Shown here: positions 9,201-17,668 of the stretch, piece by piece
How the letters are laid out: each line of letters begins with the position of its first letter
Position numbering within the stretch: position 1 is the first letter of the stretch
Assembly: GCF_030698175.1 (NCBI RefSeq)
Contig: NZ_JAUYNT010000014.1
Coordinates: 1-64,000, forward strand
Source: Pseudomonas sp.
GTDB lineage: Bacteria; Pseudomonadota; Gammaproteobacteria; Pseudomonadales; Pseudomonadaceae
Direction of reading: 5' to 3'
Length of the DNA: 64,000 bases
Made by a program: the position numbers and the translations under genes
The notes under the pieces: model-generated
Database searches by the model: none
What the model saw: only the letters and a program-made list of their open reading frames with translations
Told to the model about the DNA's origin: nothing

Positions 9201-9826
9201 GCGGCCCCCAGCAGCAGCTCGACGTAGCCGGCCGGCTTGACCCCGAGGTTGTGGTGGGTGGTGAGAATGACGATACCGCCCTGCTCGCAATGGCTGGCCA
9301 AATGCTGCTCCAACTGGGCGACCGCCTGTTTGTCCAGGGCGGTAAAGGGCTCATCGAGAATCCACAACGGCGGCGCATTCAGATATAAGCGCGCCAACGC
9401 CACGCGCCGCTGCTGACCTGCCGACAGGGTATGACAGGGCACATCCTCAAAGCCGCGCAAGCCGACTGCCGCCAATGCCGCCCAAATCGCCGCACGCTCG
9501 GCGGGATGCTGCAAGGCGCACAGCCAGGCGAGGTTTTCTTCCGCCGTGAGCAGACCCTTGATCCCGGCCGCATGGCCGATCCACAGCATGCTCGCGGCCA
9601 GCTGCGTCCGTTGCTGCGCCAGCGGTTGGCCGTGCAGGAGAATCTGCCCGGCAGTCGGCTGCATCAAGCCGGCCAACAACCGCAACAGACTGGTTTTACC
9701 GCTACCATTGGGGCCACTGACCTGCAGCATTTGCCCAGCCTGCAGGCTCAGCTCAAGCTGGCTAAACAAGATCCGCCAATCCCGCTCGCAGGCGAGCGCC
9801 ACGGCTTGAATAAATGGACTGGTCAC
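9197..9826 (-). CDS. ccmA: ABC transporter ATP-binding protein CcmA
   Basis: The cytoplasmic ATPase of the cytochrome c maturation ABC complex, 209 residues. It shows the Walker A motif [13 protein letters not shown] (about residue 39), the ABC signature [14 protein letters not shown] (about 134) and the Walker B motif [12 protein letters not shown] (about 154). It is the first gene of the nine-gene ccmABCDEFGHI operon. Its ATP hydrolysis drives holo-CcmE release rather than heme export as first thought. Confidence 0.94.
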   Translation of the reverse strand: MTSPFIQAVALACERDWRILFSQLELSLQAGQMLQVSGPNGSGKTSLLRLLAGLMQPTAGQILLHGQPLAQQRTQLAASMLWIGHAAGIKGLLTAEENLAWLCALQHPAERAAIWAALAAVGLRGFEDVPCHTLSAGQQRRVALARLYLNAPPLWILDEPFTALDKQAVAQLEQHLASHCEQGGIVILTTHHNLGVKPAGYVELLLGAA

Positions 9827-10027
9827 GGCTACCTGTCTTTTAGGTTGAAGGGGGCGTTCAAGTCGAGGCTAGGGTTGGCCGCTATACTGCTACAAGCAGT
9901 CGCAGCCGACCCGGACAGGCTGAGTGAAAACTACCGCGCTCGTTTTTCACCCAGAAGGTGAACGGGGCGGCATTATACATGCCCACCCTGTGCTCCGAAG
10001 CAGGCATTTTCGACAGGTTGTAACCCG
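9827..10027. promoter_or_regulatory. Divergent promoter region between ccmA and a fliK-like gene
   Basis: This 200-base spacer separates two divergent operons. On the minus strand a perfect TATAAT (9972-9977) could be the -10 of the ccm operon; no good -35 lies 17 bases upstream. On the plus strand TATACT (9883-9888) is a possible -10 for the fliK-like gene, also without a convincing -35. No sigma-54 or sigma-28 pattern was found. Both assignments are tentative. Confidence 0.35.
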
Positions 10028-11590
10028 ATGACGGCCGAAATCAGCAGCCCTCGCCCGCTGCCACCGACAACTACTGCGCCGCGCCACAACGCCACTGAGC
10101 AGGCGATCAAACTGCTACAGCCCTTAGAGGGGCTGCTGGCAATTGGCGAGAGCGCCAGCGCTGAAGTCATCAACCTCAAACAGGTGGCGCAAAGCTTTCA
10201 ACTGCTGCTCAAGTTGACCCTTGCCAACGGCCAGCAGAGCATGTTGCAAGCCAGCAGCAACCGGCCCCTGGCCCAAGGCACCGCGCTGGCGGTTACCGCA
10301 CTGTCGCAAACTCGCCTGAGCATCGCGCTGCTGGCTCCCCAAGGCCCATTGCAGAGCCTCGATCTTGAGCAGTTACCGCTAGGCACCCTGCTACAAGCCA
10401 AGGTTATTAGCAGTGAGCAACTGCTCTCCAGCAAGGCGCAGAGCCTCTACAAAGTCATAGTCAACCTGCTCAACAGCCCCCTGGCGGGGACTAAACTCAG
10501 CCTTGAAACGCCATTAGCACTGCCGGTGGGCAGCCTGCTCAGCGCGCAGGTGAAAGGCGCCCAAGCCTTGAGTTTTCTGCCCCTGAGTGGGCGACTCGAT
10601 CAGCTTGAGCTGAGCCAACAACTGCAGACCCAGCAAGGCCGTCAAGGCTCGCTGGAGAGCTTACTGAAAAACTTGCAGAACCTGACCGCCACGGGGACTG
10701 CGAGCACTTCCGGCGGCGCGCTTCCCGAGGCGCTGCGCGGCAGCATCGACAAGCTACTCGGTGCCTTGCCAGATATGCAGCAGATGAGCAGCGCCAAAGG
10801 CGTGGCGCAAGCGCTAGAGGACAGCGGCGTGTTTCTCGAGGCCAAGTTACTTGAGGGTAAATTACCGGCACTGACTCAGGATCTGAAAGCCAACCTGTTG
10901 CGCCTGGTCGCCCAACTGCTGCCGGCGTTGCCCGGCGCCGCCAACGCCGCACTACTCGCCGGCAGCAGTCAAGGTAGCCTGGCCCAGGTACTGCCGATGT
11001 TCGTGCGTAACTTACTGGGCAATCTCGGCCAGGCCGGCTCACGCCAGCAAGCCGGTAATTTTCCGCTGCCAACCCGACTGTTACAAAACCTGGAGGCCGA
11101 TGGCGACCTGGAAAACCTGCTACGCCTCGCCGCCGCCGCCGTATCGCGCCTGCAAACCCATCAACTGTCGAGCCTGGCGCAAACCCAGATAGGCCCGGAA
11201 GGCAATTTACTGACCACCTGGCAACTGGAAATCCCGATGCGCAACCAGCAAGAACTGGTGCCTGTGCAAGCCAAAATACAGCGCGACGAAAGCCCTAAAA
11301 AAGGCGCCAAAGAACCCGCAGAAACCCTTTGGCGGGTTGAGCTGGCCTTTGATCTGCCGCCACTGGGCCCCTTGCAAGTGCAAGCGCAATTGGCCCGCGG
11401 CAGCGTTTCAAGCCAGCTATGGGCCGAACTGCCGAGCACCGCCAACTTAATCGCAAGCGAGCTGAACCATTTACGGGAGCGCCTGACTGACGCAGGTTTG
11501 AATGTCGGCGAACTGGCCTGCCGCCAGGGCACGCCACCACAAGGCCAACGCACTAGCCTCGAACAACGCTGGGTGGATGAAACCGCATGA
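10028..11590 (+). CDS. FliK-like hook-length control family protein (paralogue)
   Basis: A 520-residue protein of FliK type: a long, low-complexity, Leu/Gln/Ala-rich N-terminal part, then a C-terminal region at about 390-500 (LPPLGPLQVQAQLARGSV, SELNHLRERLTDAGLNVG) resembling the Flg_hook domain. True FliK, encoded later in this window, measures hook length and triggers the FlhB specificity switch. This gene is a second family member placed in front of a small FlhB-like gene, whose start it overlaps. A similar gene lies next to ccmA in other pseudomonads. Its role is untested; export-switch modulation is an inference. Confidence 0.65.
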   Translation: MTAEISSPRPLPPTTTAPRHNATEQAIKLLQPLEGLLAIGESASAEVINLKQVAQSFQLLLKLTLANGQQSMLQASSNRPLAQGTALAVTALSQTRLSIALLAPQGPLQSLDLEQLPLGTLLQAKVISSEQLLSSKAQSLYKVIVNLLNSPLAGTKLSLETPLALPVGSLLSAQVKGAQALSFLPLSGRLDQLELSQQLQTQQGRQGSLESLLKNLQNLTATGTASTSGGALPEALRGSIDKLLGALPDMQQMSSAKGVAQALEDSGVFLEAKLLEGKLPALTQDLKANLLRLVAQLLPALPGAANAALLAGSSQGSLAQVLPMFVRNLLGNLGQAGSRQQAGNFPLPTRLLQNLEADGDLENLLRLAAAAVSRLQTHQLSSLAQTQIGPEGNLLTTWQLEIPMRNQQELVPVQAKIQRDESPKKGAKEPAETLWRVELAFDLPPLGPLQVQAQLARGSVSSQLWAELPSTANLIASELNHLRERLTDAGLNVGELACRQGTPPQGQRTSLEQRWVDETA

Positions 11591-11904
11591 AACGCCAAAC
11601 CCCACGCCAGGCCATAGCCCTGAGCTACGACGGTAACAGTGCGCCAAGCCTGACCGCCAAGGGCGACGACCAATTGGCCGAGGCCATACTCGCCATCGCC
11701 CGTGAATATGAAGTGCCGATTTACGAAAATGCTGAACTGGTGCGCTTGCTCGCGCGCCTGGAACTGGGTGATGCGATACCCGACGCGCTGTACCGCAGCA
11801 TTGCCGAAATCATTGCCTTTGCCTGGTATTTAAAGGGCAAATTCCCCGCCGACTTTGACCCCGCGCAAGCCGGCCAGCCGCCGTTCAGCAATCCGCAGCG
11901 CTAG
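11587..11904 (+). CDS. FlhB C-terminal-domain-like small protein
   Basis: A 105-residue soluble protein related to the cytoplasmic C-terminal domain of FlhB/YscU export-switch proteins. It reads YDGNSAPSLTAKGDDQLAEA then IAREYEVPIYENAELVRLL, aligning with the part of FlhB after its NPTH cleavage site. It has no membrane region and no NPTH. The ATG overlaps the stop of the FliK-like gene. In Salmonella a similar lone domain (FhlX) can replace the cleaved FlhB tail; a comparable role here is inference. Confidence 0.75.
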   Translation: MKRQTPRQAIALSYDGNSAPSLTAKGDDQLAEAILAIAREYEVPIYENAELVRLLARLELGDAIPDALYRSIAEIIAFAWYLKGKFPADFDPAQAGQPPFSNPQR

Positions 11905-11991
11905 CAGCCGGACAAGGCAGTTAAAACGGGAAAGGCATAATGGGTTTAGCTTAAAGAAGGGTTGCCGGCGGCAAGTATGCGGCGAGGATTA

Positions 11992-12387
11992 TCAGGCTTT
12001 GGAGCGATGTAGTTTGCGCACCAACTCGGCCTCGGCGGTACTCAAGCCACAGGACTGGGTCAGCTCGTCGACACTGGCGCCCAACCCGGCTAACCGCGCA
12101 GCCTGGGTAAAAGACAAGCTATTAGGATCACGCTGCTCGATCTGATTAAGCTTGTCCGGCAGCGGCGCCACCACGCGGCGCAGCTCGTGCAGTTCTTCAC
12201 CCATGCGGATACTGCCGGCCAGGTAGGCATCCAAGCGCCGTACTAACTCTTTGCTGCGTTGATCGCGCTGGCTATCGCGCTCGGCCTGCAGCAGTGCCTG
12301 CTGACGCTGGCTCAATATCAGCCACAAGCAGGTACCCGCCAGCAAGACGCAAAAAAACGCGAGCGCAACCACCGCCACTTCAAGCAT
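11992..12387 (-). CDS. DUF2802 family membrane-anchored protein
   Basis: A 131-residue protein with one N-terminal membrane segment (about 3-24), a coiled-coil-like Arg/Gln-rich stretch, and a C-terminal helix-turn-helix-like part (ARLAGLGASVDELTQSCGLS, then TAEAELVRKLHRSK). This is the DUF2802 protein found after cheW in Pseudomonas flagellar loci. It is the last gene of the chemotaxis operon, four bases after cheW. The function is not known to me. Confidence 0.75.
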   Translation of the reverse strand: MLEVAVVALAFFCVLLAGTCLWLILSQRQQALLQAERDSQRDQRSKELVRRLDAYLAGSIRMGEELHELRRVVAPLPDKLNQIEQRDPNSLSFTQAARLAGLGASVDELTQSCGLSTAEAELVRKLHRSKA

Positions 12388-12390
12388 GAG

Positions 12391-12870
12391 TTAGAAGTTC
12401 TCCATGTCCGACCATTCTTCTTCAGACATCATTTTGTCGAGCTCAACCAAAATCAGTAGCTCGCCATTCTTGTTGCACACGCCTTGAATAAACTTGGCCG
12501 ACTCATCGTTGCCAACGTTAGGCGCAGTTTCAACTTCCGATTGGCGCAGATAAACCACCTCGGCCACGCTGTCGACCAGGATGCCGACCACTTGTTTGTC
12601 GGCCTCAATAATCACGATCCGGCTATTGTCGGTGATCGAGGCAGAATACAAACCAAAGCGCTGACGGGTGTCGATGACCGTCACCACGTTACCGCGTAAG
12701 TTAATAATGCCCAGCACATAGCTCGGTGCGCCAGGTACCGGAGCGATCTCGGTATAACGCAACACTTCCTGAACCTGCATCACGTTGATGCCATAGGTTT
12801 CATTGTCCAACCGGAAGGTTACCCATTGCAGTATGGGATCTTCGGAACCGTGTGCTGAGCTTTTATTCAT
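12391..12870 (-). CDS. cheW: Chemotaxis coupling protein CheW
   Basis: CheW links chemoreceptors to the CheA kinase. The 159-residue protein has the CheW SH3-like fold with hallmark segments GINVMQVQEVLRYTEIAPVP and VLGIINLRGNVVTVID. I start it at the ATG giving MNKSSAHGSEDP, because this matches the normal 159-residue pseudomonad CheW; upstream in-frame codons run into the intergenic repeat side and look non-coding. Confidence 0.93.
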   Translation of the reverse strand: MNKSSAHGSEDPILQWVTFRLDNETYGINVMQVQEVLRYTEIAPVPGAPSYVLGIINLRGNVVTVIDTRQRFGLYSASITDNSRIVIIEADKQVVGILVDSVAEVVYLRQSEVETAPNVGNDESAKFIQGVCNKNGELLILVELDKMMSEEEWSDMENF

Positions 12871-12966
12871 GTCCAGAGCCTCATCAAAAACCGCATTCAG
12901 CGGCATACGCGGGTGCCGCGCTGTTATTACTATAGAACCTTGCACGAGCAAGGCGCCGCTATCGAC

Positions 12967-13114
12967 TTAAGGAATCTCTGAAAAAGGTAGCGAGCGATGG
13001 TTAGGCAAGGCGAAATCAGCCGAAAAAGCGCAGTTTACGTGCTGTAAATGAGCATTTTGAGGCTGATTTCAACGCAGCATAACCGAGCGCAGTAGTTTTT
13101 CAGGGGTTCCTTAA
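12967..13114. repeat. 148-bp palindromic intergenic repeat (MITE-like)
   Basis: The ends are inverted copies: TTAAGGAATCTCTGAAAAA at the left and, reversed, TTAAGGAACCCCTGAAAAA at the right (two mismatches in 19). Inside, GAAATCAGCC (13012-13021) pairs with GGCTGATTTC (13061-13070), and TTTAC/GTAAA lies near the centre, so the whole unit can fold as a long hairpin. The right TTAA supplies the stop codon of the neighbouring CheW-like gene. It has no ORF and looks like a dispersed non-autonomous element. Confidence 0.7.
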
Positions 13115-13920
13115 TGTAATTGTCCGTTGACCATTCGCTTAGCCGCCCCGCTGGCAATTAATTCAGCCAGAACCGCTACATCCAACAGCGCACACATATG
13201 TTCAATCACCGTACCGGCCAACCAAGGCCGTTGGGTGCGTTGACCGCGCCACTTGACTGCATTGGGATCAAGCCGAATCGAGCGACTCACCTGATGTACG
13301 GCCAAGCCCCACTCGTAGCCTTGCACCGAAATCACATACTGCAAGCCATCACGAAATTCGTCGCGATAGCGATCGGGCATAACCCAGCGCGCCGTATCGA
13401 GCACCTTAAGATTGCCGGTGGGTGCCGGTAAAATCCCCAGAAACCAGTCTGGTTGACCAAACAAGGGGGTCAGCTCCTGGCCGGCCAGTGGATAGATAGT
13501 CCCCAGGCACACCAATGGCACCGCCAACGTTAGACCCGCCACATCAAACAACAAGCACTCAAAGGGTTCTTGCGCCCAACTCGGCGGCCCACCTGCGGGC
13601 AGCAATACCGATGGCACTGCAGGCTGCAAGGCCGGTGTCGGCTCCACAGGTGTAATCAGCACGGCATCGACCGGCACCGCTATCACCTGCGGCATCACCA
13701 CTCGCGGCTCAGGCTGACTGACCACCGCCGCAGGCACGGGCAACTGCACCGTTACGCGGTGCAAACGCGCATCACGCACCTGCTCTTCCAGCACTGCAGT
13801 TTCGAACTCATCCAGGCTGACACTGTCCGCCAATTCGGCGGCAGCATCCTGCAACAAGGCATCCAGATAGGACATCAAGGCCAGTTGTGGGCGAGTTGCA
13901 GTGACTACCGGGCGACTCAT
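13111..13920 (-). CDS. CheW-domain protein (second CheW-like)
   Basis: A 269-residue protein with a variable Pro/Val-rich N-terminal half (about 1-115) and a C-terminal CheW-like domain (about 120-255: CLLFDVAGLTLAVPLVCLG, GLAVHQVSRSIRLDPNAVKW). It sits between parA and cheW, the usual place of the ParP-like CheW protein of polar flagellates. There the ParC/ParP pair positions chemotaxis arrays at the pole by binding CheA. The domain call is firm; equivalence to ParP is an inference from position and from the extended N-terminus. The TAA stop lies in the palindromic repeat. Confidence 0.75.
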   Translation of the reverse strand: MSRPVVTATRPQLALMSYLDALLQDAAAELADSVSLDEFETAVLEEQVRDARLHRVTVQLPVPAAVVSQPEPRVVMPQVIAVPVDAVLITPVEPTPALQPAVPSVLLPAGGPPSWAQEPFECLLFDVAGLTLAVPLVCLGTIYPLAGQELTPLFGQPDWFLGILPAPTGNLKVLDTARWVMPDRYRDEFRDGLQYVISVQGYEWGLAVHQVSRSIRLDPNAVKWRGQRTQRPWLAGTVIEHMCALLDVAVLAELIASGAAKRMVNGQLH

Positions 13921-14004
13921 AGAACATTTCCGTTAAAACAGCCTTTACAGCCTATCGGCCAACCACCGGACAAACTTGAGCGCCAGCTATTGCACCCAGC
14001 CATT

Positions 14005-14793
14005 TCAAGCCACCTGCGTACTGGGCTGCAACGCCAGCAACTGTTTGAGCAACGCCCGATAAGCCAGCACCGCCCGACAGTTTGGGTCAAATTGCGAAGG
14101 CACAAGACCGGCGCGACTGGCATCACGCAAGCGCGTATCAACTGGAATATAAGCCGGCCAAAGGTTCTCTGGATAGCTATTGCGCAGTACCCGTAAAGTA
14201 CTCATGGAGGCCTGGGTACGCCGATCAAACAAGGTAGGCACTATCAGATAAGGCAACGCCTGTTTGCGCGACCTATTGATCATCGCCAGGGTGTTGACCA
14301 TTCGCTCCAAGCCTTTAACCGCGAGAAACTCGGTCTGCACCGGGATAACTAACTGCTGGCTGGCTGCCAAGGCGTTAACCATCAAAATCCCCAGCAGCGG
14401 CGGACTGTCGATCAGCGCGTAATCGAACTCACCCCACAACTGCGCCAAGCTCTTGGCAATCACCAGGCCCAAGCCACTTTGACCCGGCGACTGACGCTCC
14501 AGCGTGGCCAGCGCGGTACTGGCCGGCAGCAACGCAATGCGTTCATGGCTGGTGGGTAACAACAATTGCTTAGGCAAATCTTGTGGCACCACGCCCTGAT
14601 GTAAAAACAGATCGAAACTGCTGTGCTCCAAGGCATCTGGATCATGGCCAAAATAGCTGGTCATGGAACCATGGGGATCCAGGTCGACCATCACCACACG
14701 TTTGCCGGCATCGGCCAGCAAACCGGCAAGGGCAATGGATGTGGTGGTCTTACCGACTCCACCTTTTTGATTGGCGACTGCCCAGACTCTCAT
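14005..14793 (-). CDS. parC: ParA-family ATPase of the chemotaxis locus (ParC-like)
   Basis: A 262-residue ParA/Soj-type ATPase starting MRVWAVANQKGGVGKTTTSI, with the deviant Walker A motif at residues 10-17 and the switch motif VMVDLDPHGSMTSYFG. ATG at 14793 follows a strong GGGAGGA site; the longer upstream reading extends into motD and is rejected. In Vibrio and Pseudomonas the equivalent gene controls polar placement and inheritance of chemotaxis clusters. The gene order motD-parA-CheW-like-cheW supports that role. Confidence 0.85.
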   Translation of the reverse strand: MRVWAVANQKGGVGKTTTSIALAGLLADAGKRVVMVDLDPHGSMTSYFGHDPDALEHSSFDLFLHQGVVPQDLPKQLLLPTSHERIALLPASTALATLERQSPGQSGLGLVIAKSLAQLWGEFDYALIDSPPLLGILMVNALAASQQLVIPVQTEFLAVKGLERMVNTLAMINRSRKQALPYLIVPTLFDRRTQASMSTLRVLRNSYPENLWPAYIPVDTRLRDASRAGLVPSQFDPNCRAVLAYRALLKQLLALQPSTQVA

Positions 14794-14845
14794 TATTTTC
14801 GTCCTCCCGGCGCGACCATTTGCTTGCCGAGAACTGGCGCCTGCC

Positions 14846-15718
14846 TCATGGGACTGGCGACTGGGAATTGACGGCACCGGCATCCGGCAACGTGGCTGTA
14901 GGCGCCGCTGCAGGTTGCGTGCCAGCCCGTTGCAAAGCGCTATCCGGACGTGCATTGGCACTGCCAACCCCGCTCACACTGCGGCGCACCTCAAGGTTAC
15001 GCGAAACCACCAACACCACCCGCCTATTCCGCGCCCGCCCCTCGGCTAAGGCATTATCGGCGACCGGCTGAAACTCGCCGTAACCGACCGCGGCTAGCCG
15101 ACCCGGATTCACCCCATCCATGGCCAGCATCCGCACAATACTGGCCGCACGCGCGGTCGACAGCTCCCAGTTACTGGGAAACTGCGCAGTATTGATCGGT
15201 AAATTGTCGGTAAAGCCTTCGATATGCACGGGGTTCTCGTAAGGCGCCAGAATCTTGGCAATTTTCTCAATGATGTTAAAGGCCATATCGGTGGGCAACG
15301 CCTCACCACTGGAGAACAACAAGCTGGAGCTGAGTTCAATTTCGATCCACAACTCATTACCGCGCACAGTCATCTGATCTTTCATGATCATGTCGCCGAA
15401 AGCCTCGCGCATCCCCTTGGCAATATCCTGCAGCGGATCTGGGGCGGTTTCACTGCGCGCACTCTCGGTTACGACCGAGACATCCGGCTCGGTAATACGC
15501 GGGCGCTCCTCACCTACGGGGACAGGCTTGATCGAGCGATCAGGCTGACTGAACACCCCCTCTAAACTGTCGGAAAGGATGCGGTACTTGCCCTCGTTAA
15601 TCGAAGAGATGGAGTACATCACCACAAAAAAAGCAAACAACAGAGTGATGAAATCGGCGTAGGAAACCAGCCAACGCTCATGATTTTCATGCTCTTCTTG
15701 GTGACGCCGGCGAGCCAT
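14846..15718 (-). CDS. motD: Flagellar stator protein MotD (MotB family)
   Basis: MotD forms the peptidoglycan-anchored part of the MotCD stator that drives swarming and motility under load. The 290-residue protein has an N-terminal membrane helix (about 18-40, WLVSYADFITLLFAFFVVMY) with the conserved proton-carrying Asp at about residue 22. An OmpA/MotB peptidoglycan-binding domain follows at about 120-245 (IEGFTDNLPINTAQFPSNWE). It begins two bases after motC. The C-terminal tail is Ala/Pro-rich and variable. Confidence 0.93.
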   Translation of the reverse strand: MARRRHQEEHENHERWLVSYADFITLLFAFFVVMYSISSINEGKYRILSDSLEGVFSQPDRSIKPVPVGEERPRITEPDVSVVTESARSETAPDPLQDIAKGMREAFGDMIMKDQMTVRGNELWIEIELSSSLLFSSGEALPTDMAFNIIEKIAKILAPYENPVHIEGFTDNLPINTAQFPSNWELSTARAASIVRMLAMDGVNPGRLAAVGYGEFQPVADNALAEGRARNRRVVLVVSRNLEVRRSVSGVGSANARPDSALQRAGTQPAAAPTATLPDAGAVNSQSPVP

Positions 15719-15720
15719 GA

Positions 15721-16461
15721 TTAATCCATAAAGCCTTGCAGTTTTAATTCAATCGAGCGCGGGTTCTCACCTTCAGCAATGGACAAAACGCCCTCCAAGA
15801 GCATCTCCCGATAGCGTGACTGGCGCAGCGCCACCGCTTTGATCTTGCTCGCTATCGGCAGCAACAACAGGTTGGCAAAACCGACGCCGTAGATAGTCGC
15901 CACAAAGGCCACGGCGATACCGCTGCCCAGCTTACTGGGGTCCGCCAGATTGCCCATGACGTGAATCAAGCCCATCACCGCGCCGATAATACCGATAGTC
16001 GGTGCGTAGCCGCCCATGCTTTCAAATACCTTAGCGGCCTGAATATCGCGGCCTTCTTGGTTGTACAAATCAACCTCTAAAATACTGCGAATGGCCTCAG
16101 GCTCGGCGCCGTCAACCAACAGTTGCAAGCCTTTGCGAGCGTAATCATCCTGCTCTAAATCGGCCACAGATTCGAGCCCCAGCAAGCCCTCTTTGCGGGC
16201 GGTCATGCTCCAAGCGACGACGCGGGCAATACCACCTTGCAAATCAACTTTTGGCGGCAGGAAAATCCAGCGGATTACCACCCCAGAACGTTTAAGCACA
16301 TGCACCGGCGCCTGTAAAAATGCCGCACCTAAGGTCCCGCCAATCACAATCAGCGCCGCCGGACCATTAACCAAGGCGCCAACATGCCCGCCTTCTAGAT
16401 AGTTACCGCCAAGAATGGCCACAAAGGCCAAAATAATCCCAATAAGGCTCAGCACATCCAT
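15721..16461 (-). CDS. motC: Flagellar stator protein MotC (MotA family)
   Basis: MotC is the MotA-type channel subunit of the MotCD stator. The 246-residue protein starts [20 protein letters not shown]. It has four membrane segments, two near the N-terminus and two at about 148-200 (YAPTIGIIGAVMGLIHVMGN contains the conserved Pro), and the large charged cytoplasmic loop that contacts FliG. Its start overlaps the cheB stop. Confidence 0.93.
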   Translation of the reverse strand: MDVLSLIGIILAFVAILGGNYLEGGHVGALVNGPAALIVIGGTLGAAFLQAPVHVLKRSGVVIRWIFLPPKVDLQGGIARVVAWSMTARKEGLLGLESVADLEQDDYARKGLQLLVDGAEPEAIRSILEVDLYNQEGRDIQAAKVFESMGGYAPTIGIIGAVMGLIHVMGNLADPSKLGSGIAVAFVATIYGVGFANLLLLPIASKIKAVALRQSRYREMLLEGVLSIAEGENPRSIELKLQGFMD

Positions 16462-17561
16462 CAGATACAGGCCTCAGCCAAATACCTGCCGATATCCTCA
16501 AGACTGTAAACAGCGTCCGCCAGATTAGCTTTAACCACCGCCATGGGCATGCCATAAATCACACAGCTGGCCTCATCTTGCGCCCAGATTTGGCTGCCGC
16601 ATTGCTTGAGCAAACGTGCACCTTCACGGCCATCGGCGCCCATGCCGGTGAGCACCACGGCCAGCACCTTGTCATTGAACGACTTCGCCGCCGAGCCAAA
16701 GGTGATATCCACACAAGGTTTGTAATTGAGGCGCTCATCACCCGGTAAAATTTTCACTGCGCCGCGCTGATCGACCATCATTTGCTTGCCGCCTGGGGCC
16801 AGCAAAGCCAAACCTGGACGCAGCAAATCACCATCCTCGGCCTCCTTGACGGAAATTCGGCAAAGCTTATCCAGGCGTTCGGCAAAGGCCTTGGTAAAAG
16901 CGGCCGGCATATGCTGAATCAGCACGATGGGCGCCGGAAAGTTTGCCGGCAACTGGGTCAAGACCCGCTGCAGCGCCACCGGCCCACCTGTTGACGTACC
17001 GATAGCGACCAACTTATAGGCTTTGCGTTTAGGCGCCGCCGTAGCGTGAGGACTACTGGGCGCGGCCGCCGTCGGACGCGCCGAGGCACTCGCACTACTG
17101 TTAGCCTGCGAAGGCGACGCGGGGGTCACTGTGGGCGTAGGCGCAGAGCTGCCATAACGTCGATTACTGCGAGCAATGCTGTGCACTTTCTCGCAGAGCA
17201 TCTGCTTAACTTTTTCTGGATTACGCGAGATATCTTCGAAATTTTTCGGCAGAAAATCCACCGCCCCAGCGTCCAAGGCATCCAAGGTAACGCGGGCGCC
17301 CTCATGGGTCAGTGAGGAAAACATTAATACCGGCGTTGGGCAGCGCTGCATGATGTTACGCACGGCCGTAATGCCATCCATCATCGGCATTTCATAGTCC
17401 ATGGTAATCACATCAGGCTTGAGCGCTATGGCTTGATCAATCGCCTCACGACCATTGGTGGCCGTACCAATAACTTGAATATTGGGGTCAGCAGAAAGAA
17501 TCTCCGAGACCCGGCGGCGAAAGAAACCCGAGTCATCCACCACCAAGACCTTAACCGCCAT
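16461..17561 (-). CDS. cheB: Chemotaxis protein-glutamate methylesterase CheB
   Basis: CheB removes methyl groups from chemoreceptors and so adapts the signal. An N-terminal receiver domain ([14 protein letters not shown]; phospho-Asp in [12 protein letters not shown]) and a variable Ala/Pro/Ser linker (about 135-180) precede the methylesterase domain. Its catalytic Ser is in [10 protein letters not shown], His in IQHMPAAF and Asp in [12 protein letters not shown] at 17561 has an AGGAG site six bases away and gives 366 residues. Confidence 0.95.
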   Translation of the reverse strand: MAVKVLVVDDSGFFRRRVSEILSADPNIQVIGTATNGREAIDQAIALKPDVITMDYEMPMMDGITAVRNIMQRCPTPVLMFSSLTHEGARVTLDALDAGAVDFLPKNFEDISRNPEKVKQMLCEKVHSIARSNRRYGSSAPTPTVTPASPSQANSSASASARPTAAAPSSPHATAAPKRKAYKLVAIGTSTGGPVALQRVLTQLPANFPAPIVLIQHMPAAFTKAFAERLDKLCRISVKEAEDGDLLRPGLALLAPGGKQMMVDQRGAVKILPGDERLNYKPCVDITFGSAAKSFNDKVLAVVLTGMGADGREGARLLKQCGSQIWAQDEASCVIYGMPMAVVKANLADAVYSLEDIGRYLAEACI

Positions 17562-17612
17562 ACACACTCCTAAGAACCTGCTCACTGCCTGCTGTATCTA
17601 AACATGCGGGAA

Positions 17613-17658
17613 CGCGACTTAACCTTGCTGGCATCGGCACCAGGCAAGCTAAGTCGCG
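17613..17658 (-). other. Imperfect hairpin between cheA and cheB
   Basis: CGCGACTTA (17613-17621) pairs perfectly with TAAGTCGCG (17650-17658), and the inner arms CCTTGCTGG and CCAGGCAAG pair with mismatches, leaving a loop of about eight bases. It lies in the 83-107-base cheA-cheB spacer. There is no T run, so it is not an ordinary terminator; an mRNA processing or stability structure is possible. Confidence 0.5.
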
Positions 17659-17668
17659 CCAATAACGA

